Origin: Rhodoferax sp.
GTDB taxonomy: Bacteria; Pseudomonadota; Gammaproteobacteria; Burkholderiales; Burkholderiaceae_C
Assembly (NCBI GenBank): GCA_031291295.1
Contig: JARLJI010000136.1
Coordinates: forward strand, 1-64,000
Length of the DNA: 64,000 bases
Direction: 5' to 3'
Shown in pieces: positions 50,849-57,393 of the stretch. A program made the translations under genes and the position numbers. The notes beneath the pieces were generated by a model that ran no database searches, had not been told where the DNA came from, and saw only the letters and a program-made list of their open reading frames with translations. Numbering within the stretch: position 1 is the stretch's first letter; each line of letters begins with the position of its first letter.

Positions 50849-51282
50849 GACTGCAACTCGTGCAAAGACATCAGGTCGGTTACTGGGTCGGCCAAACCGT
50901 CCGACTGCTCGCCCCACAAAAGATGCAAGGCTTGAGCTTCGCTGATACGTCCAAACCGCTTGGCACTGATACGCGCCAACTCTGGATGCCCTAATGCCAT
51001 ATGCATGTAATGCTCGCCGGCCTGGGGCGTGATGCCCGCAACTCGCATCAGAGTTGCAACCTCACCGGCGGGCGCTTTCAGCAATAGCGCGCCACACCGC
51101 AGCGCCATGCGGGTTCCCGTCACCACCGCCTCACGTGCGCGCGCATGCGCAAGGTGTAGATCATGAGTGAGGCCGTGAATAGCTTGTTGTGCGAGCCGGG
51201 CGCGCAGTAGTTCTCCCGCCCTGCCGGACGCGTCCGGGTGTTCCTCGGCAATTTGTAATAGGCGGGCATCCCAGTTAATCAT
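50845..51282 (-). CDS. Hypothetical protein of the integrative element
   Basis: This 145-residue, mostly helical protein is not recognised. It is rich in Ala, His and Arg, with a possible helix-turn-helix-like stretch (about 84-110: VATLMRVAGITPQAGEHYM). The ATG at 51282 is preceded by AGAGGAA at good spacing; a longer in-frame start lacks one. It overlaps the PC4-like gene by 4 bases. The upstream region holds the inverted repeats at 51367-51461. Confidence 0.5.
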   Translation of the reverse strand: MINWDARLLQIAEEHPDASGRAGELLRARLAQQAIHGLTHDLHLAHARAREAVVTGTRMALRCGALLLKAPAGEVATLMRVAGITPQAGEHYMHMALGHPELARISAKRFGRISEAQALHLLWGEQSDGLADPVTDLMSLHELQS

Positions 51283-51366
51283 AATTTCCTCTCGCGTGCG
51301 CGAGCATGGGGGCAGTTGCACACATTTCATAATTTCCCATAATTTTAAAAATCGGTCCTGGTGACA

Positions 51367-51461
51367 CTTGATGACGCTTATTCCTATATCTATCGTCTAC
51401 AAATAACTTCTCAATTTCACATATACGGTAGATAAGGGGGGAAGCGTCATCAAGCGTCATC
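51367..51461. other. Origin-like or operator region with 13-bp inverted repeats
   Basis: CTTGATGACGCTT (51367-51379) has a perfect inverted copy AAGCGTCATCAAG (51442-51454), followed directly by another AAGCGTCATC (51452-51461). The roughly 60 bases between are AT-rich in an otherwise GC-rich element and hold a smaller pair (ATCGTCTAC and TACGGTAGAT). It lies between the primase-helicase gene and the next gene, the position expected for a P4-type origin recognised by the primase. A promoter operator is the alternative. Confidence 0.5.
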
Positions 51462-51523
51462 GCCGGCAGTTTTGCCCCGTGCAAGTTGCCGGGCAGCGCC
51501 AGCAGTTACGGCAGATTTCAGCG

Positions 51524-53884
51524 TCACCCCCTCACGAGCGCGACCGGTGCGTGTTCCCATGGCTGCTTCAATTGGCGATCCAGGAGCAGCGCGCCCTCTT
51601 TCTTGCGCGTCACCGGCAGGCCACGCTCTTTCAGGGCGAGGGTCATTGCGCGTTGCGACCAGGGCGAATGCATTCCGCGCATGCCGCACCACGATCTAAA
51701 GCGTTGATAGAGATCATGCGTTTGCACACTGCCCCCGTGCATGCCGACTGTGCATTCGTCGAGGAATTCGCCCACGAGGTCTTCGCCGTCCAGGTAGTCG
51801 GCTGATGCGGCCTCGACGCTTGCCGGCGGTTTCAAGCCTTCCCGGTACCACGCGACCGCACCATCGACGCACCACCGCAAAATGGCAGGCCCTTCTGCTT
51901 TGAGCTTTTCGGATAGTTGCGGATCGCGCTTTTCCTGCGGAATCGTCACATTGAACGGCACCAGCAAGACGCGGCGGCGGATTGCTTCATCGATCGACCG
52001 GAACGTCGGCTGGTGGTTGCCTGCAATCAAGAGCGTGAACTGCGGCGTGTATTCGAAAAAATCCTGCCGCATGAGGCGAGCCGTTACAGTGTCGCCGCCG
52101 GTCAAGTCCTTAATTACCGCTTCATCCCACGATTTCCCCGGCGGTAATTCGCTACTGACGACAAGCCGTGCCCCCCGCAAACCTGCCAGGTTGGTTGGAT
52201 GGCTTTCGTTTCGGCTATCGAGGAACAACGAGGCGGGCGCGCGGCGGGCATATTCATGCAGCAGCCATTGCAGCGTGTTCAGGAACACTGATTTCCCGTT
52301 GGCGCCATTTCCGTAGAGGAAGAGTAATTTTTGTTCCCGCGTGTGCCCTGTGAGTGCATACCCTGCCGCGCGCTGAATGAACGCAATCATTTCAGCGTCA
52401 CCGGAAAACACTTGATCGAGGAATGCCCGCCACAGCGGTGCATCGGTTCCCACTGGTGCGGGATCGACCGATACGCTCTTGGTGATGTAGTCGCCTCGAT
52501 CAGGCGGGCGCACTGCCCCGGTTTTCAAGTCCACAGTGCCGGTGGGCGTGCCCAACATATCCAGGTCGGCATCGAATTGTTCGACACCGGCAACAAGGTC
52601 GACATTGCTGCGGGCTGTCAATTCCACGCTTGCCGCAAAGGACGCTTGGCGCAGATCGGCCGCTTTGCGCTTCATTGCCGCAATGAGCCTGTCGGCGTCA
52701 TCGGGGTTGGGCAACGTCGATGCCTTGTGTTCGGTCCACTGTTTCAGCAAGGCGGCTTTGGCGCGTAGGAATTCGCGCGTCATGGTCATATGGCGCATAC
52801 GTGCGTCAAGTTCCCAGCGCACGCCATCCCAAAATAGCCAGCGGCCCCAGGCAGGGACAAAGCGTGCATCCCGTGACCATCCGGCCAGGGAGAGGTCGAG
52901 GGCCATTTGATCGTGTGAAAGATCAGGATCGGCTTCGACCTCGAACGGCGCAAGTTGCCAGCCATACCGCGATGCCGCGCGCGGCTGCATCACCTGCCCA
53001 GGCTGGCCGAACACCTGCGCTGTGTCGATACCTCGCCGGGGGTTCTGCCACCCTGCCCGCTGCGCCCGAGCAAACACGGCAGCAAAACCCGTTCTTTCGC
53101 CGGTAAATGTTGCCCAGCGTGCAAGGTCGTCAGGCTTGTGCTTGGACGAGGTCGCCGACCATTCGGCCCACAGGACAAACCCAACGTCGCCGAGGCACGC
53201 GAGCGCCTGCCCAATGCTGATCCAGTCATAGTAATCATCCGCCGGTATCACTTGGAGGGCGCTGCGCAAATCGGCGAGCGTCTCCGGCGTTGCCTCACGC
53301 GGCTCTGCAGGTAGAGCCGCGTCGACCATGTCGGTTGGTGGGAATATAGGCACCAGATCGGAAACCAAGTCGATGCACGCGCCGTCGATCGGATGCGCCT
53401 CGAACGGAACGCCCGTCACGCGGCCAACGTAATAGGTCTGTGACAGTGTGAACGATTCATGCGCGAGGATGCCACCCAAGGCCCCATTCAGGCGGCCCAG
53501 CAGCTCGCGCCGTGCAGCCGGTTCATACTCGCGCGACAGTGGCGCAAGGACGCGCCAGCGGGGCGCGTCGGGGCTATGCGACGGGGTGGTATAGATGACG
53601 GCGCGGATTCCGGCCAACTTGAGGAACAAAGCGGCTGATTCGGGCGACACCTGGCCGGCGTCGTAATCCCCCTCGATGCCCGAGATGGCAATGACGTTGG
53701 CATCGTGCCGCAATGACCCGCGCGCGGTGCGGGAGTCGCCGAACGTGGCGAGCTTTATAAGCGGGCATCCTGCTTTAGTCGGGTACTCGGGCGAATTGAT
53801 GCAGCGGGCGACAAGGTCGGGCCACGTCAGATCATGGCGTTCGATCATGTCAGCGCGGACGGTTGGGAAGGTGGTTATGCGCAT
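51524..53884 (-). CDS. P4-family primase-helicase
   Basis: This 786-residue replication protein has an N-terminal primase-like domain (SPESAALFLKLAGIRAVIYTTPS, SHSPDAPRWRVLAPL), a PriCT-type domain (about 200-285), and a superfamily 3 helicase with Walker A GNGANGKS (about 525-532). It resembles P4-family and phage/plasmid primases. It should unwind and prime the element's DNA after excision. Its end is next to the origin-like repeats. Its start overlaps the upstream gene by 10 bases. No break or missing motif is seen, so the replication module looks intact. Confidence 0.85.
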   Translation of the reverse strand: MRITTFPTVRADMIERHDLTWPDLVARCINSPEYPTKAGCPLIKLATFGDSRTARGSLRHDANVIAISGIEGDYDAGQVSPESAALFLKLAGIRAVIYTTPSHSPDAPRWRVLAPLSREYEPAARRELLGRLNGALGGILAHESFTLSQTYYVGRVTGVPFEAHPIDGACIDLVSDLVPIFPPTDMVDAALPAEPREATPETLADLRSALQVIPADDYYDWISIGQALACLGDVGFVLWAEWSATSSKHKPDDLARWATFTGERTGFAAVFARAQRAGWQNPRRGIDTAQVFGQPGQVMQPRAASRYGWQLAPFEVEADPDLSHDQMALDLSLAGWSRDARFVPAWGRWLFWDGVRWELDARMRHMTMTREFLRAKAALLKQWTEHKASTLPNPDDADRLIAAMKRKAADLRQASFAASVELTARSNVDLVAGVEQFDADLDMLGTPTGTVDLKTGAVRPPDRGDYITKSVSVDPAPVGTDAPLWRAFLDQVFSGDAEMIAFIQRAAGYALTGHTREQKLLFLYGNGANGKSVFLNTLQWLLHEYARRAPASLFLDSRNESHPTNLAGLRGARLVVSSELPPGKSWDEAVIKDLTGGDTVTARLMRQDFFEYTPQFTLLIAGNHQPTFRSIDEAIRRRVLLVPFNVTIPQEKRDPQLSEKLKAEGPAILRWCVDGAVAWYREGLKPPASVEAASADYLDGEDLVGEFLDECTVGMHGGSVQTHDLYQRFRSWCGMRGMHSPWSQRAMTLALKERGLPVTRKKEGALLLDRQLKQPWEHAPVALVRG

Positions 53885-54531
53885 GACGTACCCCCTTCGA
53901 TGCGGGTGGCCTCAGCGTCCTTGACGGCGCCGCCTTTGTTCTCGGTTGGCAACAGAGCGCAGGTACCCAGGGTAACCTTCCCTTCGCCCCGCTGCCACGC
54001 GGGACACTGCCATTCAATGCATCGATTTGTGTCGGTGCGGCCCTTGGTAATTTGGCAATGGTCGAATGTAGGCACCGTCCCGATAGCGGTATGTAGCATC
54101 TTCACCAGATCGGCCCATCGGTCGAAGGTGTCGCAGAGTGAGGCGGCAGCGTGCTTACCGTAGGTCACGGCCCGGCCAAAGGCGGCAATATCGGCGGGAT
54201 CAAGAAGACGCCTCTCCCTGATCCTGTTGACTGCGGCATGTACGTCCCTAAGATCGCGGGTAACCGGGGTCAGCAGGTGTTCCACTGGCATTGCGGGAGC
54301 GAAGAACCGCAGGCGCTCCCACACTTGGCACTCGGGGCAGTCGTGCCCAGGGCGGGGCTCGGTGGCGGGGACATACGGGATCGGAGGTGGACTCTGCTGC
54401 TGTGCCGTGTCAAAATTCAAATTGTTGGTGTCGGTGTAAGTGCCCGCGGTGTTGGTAGCGCCGTGGGCTTTATCTTTTTCAAGGCGAGTGCTTCCCGCGT
54501 CGCCGCTCGGGCGGTGGTTGTTGGTATCCAT
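53875..54531 (-). CDS. Hypothetical protein of the element
   Basis: This 218-residue protein has a disordered N-terminal third (Asn/Asp/Gln/Pro-rich), then a helical domain with Cys residues (DCPECQVWERL; ECQ and WQCPAWQRGEG) that may bind zinc. I do not recognise a family. It overlaps the primase start, so it is probably part of the replication unit. No signal peptide is visible. Alternative starts within the disordered part are possible. Confidence 0.55.
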   Translation of the reverse strand: MDTNNHRPSGDAGSTRLEKDKAHGATNTAGTYTDTNNLNFDTAQQQSPPPIPYVPATEPRPGHDCPECQVWERLRFFAPAMPVEHLLTPVTRDLRDVHAAVNRIRERRLLDPADIAAFGRAVTYGKHAAASLCDTFDRWADLVKMLHTAIGTVPTFDHCQITKGRTDTNRCIEWQCPAWQRGEGKVTLGTCALLPTENKGGAVKDAEATRIEGGTSCA

Positions 54532-54547
54532 GATTTACGCCCCTTAC

Positions 54548-54781
54548 TTAAGACGCAAGTACTTTGCGAAGGTCACCGACGTTCCAGGCGGTCACGCGTT
54601 CAGACAGCTTGCGAGGGGCGGGTAAGGCGCCGCGTTTTGCCATGCGCCAGACTGTTGCAGCCGAACAGCCGAACAGCGCCTCCACTACTGGCTGGCGGAC
54701 GTTCGCGGAATCGGGAAGTGAATCGAAGTACTTGAGCGCGTCAGGGATAGGCGCAGTGCTGCGGGGTGATGCGGTTTTCAT
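54548..54781 (-). CDS. AlpA-like helix-turn-helix regulator / excisionase
   Basis: This 77-residue protein has a small winged helix motif (about 30-62: VVEALFGCSAATVWRMAKRGALPAPRKLSERVTAW) typical of AlpA family DNA-binding proteins, which in P4 and cryptic prophages activate the integrase or aid excision. It lies upstream of the primase unit and downstream of the 54844 gene. It is a good candidate to bind the AGTACCGTCA motif arrays near the ends, but that is inference. Confidence 0.7.
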   Translation of the reverse strand: MKTASPRSTAPIPDALKYFDSLPDSANVRQPVVEALFGCSAATVWRMAKRGALPAPRKLSERVTAWNVGDLRKVLAS

Positions 54782-54843
54782 TTTGAAGCGACCTTGTGAG
54801 TTGAGAAGCTTCGAGTAAAAATCCGGCTTTCTGGCTACCCCGG

Positions 54844-55563
54844 CTAAACGGTACTTTTCTTTTTTCTGGCTTCTCGCAGCCTCTCCCCAAAATGATTGAA
54901 GCTGATCGTTTTACGCCCGTCATCAAACGGGTATTCATAGACGCTCATATGACGCCTCGTTTTTTCTTCACAGCTACCAGCCCAATCTTCTATTGCGGAT
55001 TTCAGGTGCGGCCATATTTCTCTTGGCTTCATGTTCGGGTGAGTTCGCGCGAGGGTTGCAATTAAATCGCCCATCGTCCTACTGTCGTCGCCTGTGCCGC
55101 CTTTACCGCGCTTCCTGCTGGCGTTTTTTGCCTGGTGTTTACCGTAACGGTCTGCCTTATCCAGTTTGGGCTCGACCTCCTTATAAGCCGCTTGCCTGCC
55201 ACGTTGCCGGGACTGGATTTCTAGCAGCCGGGTGTACTCTTCTTCACATCGCGCTCTATCGGCCTTGACCGCCTCATCGTCCTCATCGTTAAGGCCCTTC
55301 GCTGCAAGACGAAGGATATTGACCGCCAGTAGTTGGCTGTGAGTGAGTTTCGCAATGTATAAATGGGGTAGCCTATTCTCTACAACCATTGCCCATTTAC
55401 TGGTTTGTGAAAGCTTGGCGATGCGGCACAAATAGCGTGCTACCTGGCGCACCCTGGCATCGCTCCAGCCGTTCAGTGCTGCCCGTGCTTCGCTAATGCG
55501 TTGAAAATCGGTTTCAAGCATCAAGTTATCCGTCATCCAGTTGTCATACAGGTAGCAGCTCAT
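54844..55563 (-). CDS. Hypothetical protein of the element
   Basis: This 239-residue protein has a helical N-terminal part (about 20-90), a Lys/Arg/Glu-rich middle (AARCEEEYTRL-like to KNASRKRGKGG) and a C-terminal part with YEYPFDDGRKTISF. I do not recognise a family. A start at MTDNLMLETDF, 27 bases downstream of the outermost ATG, is possible. Its 3' end contains GGTACTTTTC, a copy of the end-array motif on the other strand. Confidence 0.5.
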   Translation of the reverse strand: MSCYLYDNWMTDNLMLETDFQRISEARAALNGWSDARVRQVARYLCRIAKLSQTSKWAMVVENRLPHLYIAKLTHSQLLAVNILRLAAKGLNDEDDEAVKADRARCEEEYTRLLEIQSRQRGRQAAYKEVEPKLDKADRYGKHQAKNASRKRGKGGTGDDSRTMGDLIATLARTHPNMKPREIWPHLKSAIEDWAGSCEEKTRRHMSVYEYPFDDGRKTISFNHFGERLREARKKKSTV

Positions 55564-55580
55564 GGCGTCTCACTTCGCCA

Positions 55581-56804
55581 TTAAGCCGCTTGACCGTGCA
55601 GCGGGATCACGTCTGCGCCCATGCGCAGCTTATCCAGGTAGTCCGCCCACTTTTGCATCATCTTGCGCCGCGCCGGCAAGTGCGCCGTGCGGTTGTAGGC
55701 GCGTCCGTTCGGGTCTTTCACCGCATGGGCCAATTGATGCTCGATCAGGTCGACGCGCTCGCCCAGCACTTCATCCATGATGGTGCGCGCCATCGCCCGG
55801 AAGCCGTGGGCAGAATGCACTTCCTTGCTGTAGCCCATGCCGCGCAAGGCCGCGTTGATGGTGTTCTCACTCATGGGGCGCTCGCCGGTGCGCAGGCTGG
55901 GGAACACGTACCGCCCGTGGCCGGTAATCGGCTGCACGCTGCGCAGAATCTCGACGGCCTGTGTGGACAGCGGCACGATATGGTCATTTTTCATTTTCAT
56001 CTTGCTGCCGGGGATGCGCCATTCCGCCGCCTCAAGGTCAATCTCTGCCCATTCCATGGTCCGCAGCTCGCCGGGGCGCACGAACAGCATGGGGTTAAGT
56101 TTCAACGCCGCCACGGTGCAGGGATGCCCGCTGTAGTTGAATATGGAGCGCATCAGGTCGCCCGCCTGCTTTGGCTCTGTGATTGCTGCGAAGTGGGTCC
56201 GCGGCACAGCCGATAGCGCGCCCTTCAAGTCCGCAGTCACGTCACGCTCTGCCGTGCCGTCTGCCACCGCAAACCGGAACACCTGCCCGCATATCTGCTT
56301 CACCCGGTGGGCGCTGTCGATCGCGCCGCGTACCTCCATCTTGCGCACCGTGGCCAGCACGTCGCGCGGCCCGATGGTGGAGATGGGCATCTTGCCGATG
56401 AAGGGGAACACGTCTTTCTCAAGCCAGCTCGTGATGTTGTCTTGCGTGCCCTGCGCGCGGATTGGCGCAGTCTTTGCCAGCCAGTGACGCGCCACCGCTT
56501 CAAAGGTGTTTGCCGCCGCGCCCGCTCTGGCCTGCCTTGCTTCGCGCTTGGCTGCGCCCGGGTCGACCTCATTGGCCAGCAGTTCCCGCGCCTTGTCGCG
56601 CCGCTTGCGGGCATCGGCAAGCGACACCGCCGGGTATACGCCCAGGGCCAGCGTCTTGCGTTTGTCGGCGTGGGTGTAATCCATGCGCCAGTATTTGCCG
56701 CCTGCCTTGATTAGCAAATACATGCCGCCGCCATCGGTGTATTTGTCCCCGGTCGGCTTGCCGCTGTGCTTTGTTTGCTTAACGAATGTGTCTGTCAGTG
56801 CCAT
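55581..56804 (-). CDS. int: P4-type tyrosine integrase
   Basis: This 407-residue site-specific recombinase has the DUF4102 N-terminal arm-binding domain (about 1-90: TDGGGMYLLIKAGGKYWRMDY), a core-binding domain (about 100-200) and a catalytic domain with Arg243, His333-x-x-Arg336, His360 and nucleophile Tyr370. The set is complete, so the enzyme may be active. The gene is 176 bases from the tRNA-Leu 3' end and reads away from it, as usual in elements that insert into tRNA genes. The motif array upstream overlaps its promoter region and may autoregulate it. Confidence 0.92.
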   Translation of the reverse strand: MALTDTFVKQTKHSGKPTGDKYTDGGGMYLLIKAGGKYWRMDYTHADKRKTLALGVYPAVSLADARKRRDKARELLANEVDPGAAKREARQARAGAAANTFEAVARHWLAKTAPIRAQGTQDNITSWLEKDVFPFIGKMPISTIGPRDVLATVRKMEVRGAIDSAHRVKQICGQVFRFAVADGTAERDVTADLKGALSAVPRTHFAAITEPKQAGDLMRSIFNYSGHPCTVAALKLNPMLFVRPGELRTMEWAEIDLEAAEWRIPGSKMKMKNDHIVPLSTQAVEILRSVQPITGHGRYVFPSLRTGERPMSENTINAALRGMGYSKEVHSAHGFRAMARTIMDEVLGERVDLIEHQLAHAVKDPNGRAYNRTAHLPARRKMMQKWADYLDKLRMGADVIPLHGQAA

Positions 56805-56817
56805 TACTGCCCCTTAT

Positions 56818-56891
56818 GACGGTATCTCCTTGCGGTACTTGAGAAAGTACCGTCATAGATACCGTGTTTTTGACGGTATCTCATGGTATCT
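56818..56891. repeat. Right-end array of AGWTACCGTCA motifs
   Basis: Six copies of the motif AG(A/T)ACCGTC-like lie in mixed orientation: 56818-56827, 56831-56840, 56846-56855, 56857-56867, 56871-56881 and 56883-56891, some with one or two changes. The array lies between the integrase start and the tRNA attachment site. The left-end motifs match it. Confidence 0.65.
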
Positions 56892-56912
56892 GGTGAAACC
56901 GCGTGAGGCAAC

Positions 56913-56947
56913 AAAAAACCCGCCATGCTAGAAAACATGCGGGTTTT
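56913..56947 (-). terminator. Intrinsic terminator after tRNA-Leu, inside the element
   Basis: AAAACCCGC and GCGGGTTTT arms, extended by ATG/CAT, form a hairpin; the minus strand continues with a T-run. It would stop transcription that leaves the tRNA genes toward the integrase. Because it lies within the proposed element, it would be brought by the element itself. Confidence 0.7.
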
Positions 56948-56979
56948 GAGAGGATATGACACGTTAAAAAACGATCATT

Positions 56980-57073
56980 TGGTGCCCGGAGCCGGGGTCG
57001 AACCGGCACGCCCCTTATTCAGGAAAGCGGCGGATTTTAAGTCCGCTGTGTCTACCAATTTCACCATCCGGGC
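56980..57073 (-). tRNA. tRNA-Leu (anticodon UAA)
   Basis: Cloverleaf with acceptor stem GCCCGGA/TCCGGGC, anticodon stem GCGGA/TCCGC around CTTAAAA, long variable arm as in class II tRNAs, GGTTCGACCCC T-arm, and an encoded CCA. Its 3' end is the attachment site of the element. Confidence 0.95.
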
Positions 57074-57085
57074 CGACCGTGTATT

Positions 57086-57127
57086 GTGAAACAAAACAGC
57101 CCCGTCAACCTGAGGTTGGCAGGGCTG
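57086..57127 (-). terminator. Hairpin between tRNA-Cys and tRNA-Leu
   Basis: A 14-bp stem (57097-57110 with 57114-57127) with one mismatch and one wobble pair, loop TGA, followed on the minus strand by TTTTGTTTC. It resembles a terminator or processing hairpin inside the tRNA cluster. Confidence 0.6.
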
Positions 57128-57131
57128 AATC

Positions 57132-57205
57132 TGGAGGCGCGGCCCGGAGTCGAACCGGGCTAGACGGATTTGCAATCCGGTACATAACCGCTTTGTTACC
57201 GCGCC
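57132..57205 (-). tRNA. tRNA-Cys (anticodon GCA)
   Basis: Acceptor stem GGCGCGG with CCGCGCC, anticodon loop TTTGCAA, T-arm GGTTCGACTCC, discriminator T and encoded CCA. 74 bases. Confidence 0.95.
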
Positions 57206-57230
57206 AGAACTTCTGCTATTTTTTCTGACA

Positions 57231-57262
57231 AAAAAGGGAAGCTTTTGGCTTCCCTTTTTTTA
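57231..57262. terminator. Bidirectional terminator between tRNA-Gly and tRNA-Cys
   Basis: AAGGGAAGC and GCTTCCCTT form a 9-bp stem flanked by A-runs and T-runs on both sides. It separates tRNA-Gly from tRNA-Cys. Confidence 0.8.
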
Positions 57263-57265
57263 ATA

Positions 57266-57341
57266 TGGAGCGGGAGAAGAGTCTCGAACTCTCGACCTCA
57301 ACCTTGGCAAGGTTGCGCTCTACCAACTGAGCTACTCCCGC
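57266..57341 (-). tRNA. tRNA-Gly (anticodon GCC)
   Basis: Acceptor stem GCGGGAG/CTCCCGC, anticodon loop with GCC in CTTGCCAAG, T-arm GAGTTCGAGACTC, encoded CCA. 76 bases. It follows lon on the same strand. Confidence 0.95.
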
Positions 57342-57393
57342 ATTTCAAGCCTCAAATTATAGCTTAATTTTAAAGCCTCGCGCCATTAGCGCA

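Larger units (their letters stand above)
49051..56980. mobile_element. P4-like integrative element at tRNA-Leu(UAA)
   Basis: About 7.9 kb with all eight genes on the minus strand. It holds a P4-type tyrosine integrase beside the tRNA, an AlpA-like regulator, a primase-helicase, and small genes of unknown function at the far end. The right end is the 3' end of tRNA-Leu; the left end is an imperfect copy of its last 16 bases. Short motif arrays lie inside both ends. No structural phage or conjugation genes are present, so it resembles a phage satellite or genomic islet rather than a whole prophage. Confidence 0.8.

Noticed and set aside
56805-56979. Small gene between integrase and tRNA-Leu
   Set aside because: The stretch is taken up by the motif array and a terminator; the open frames there have no start or family support.
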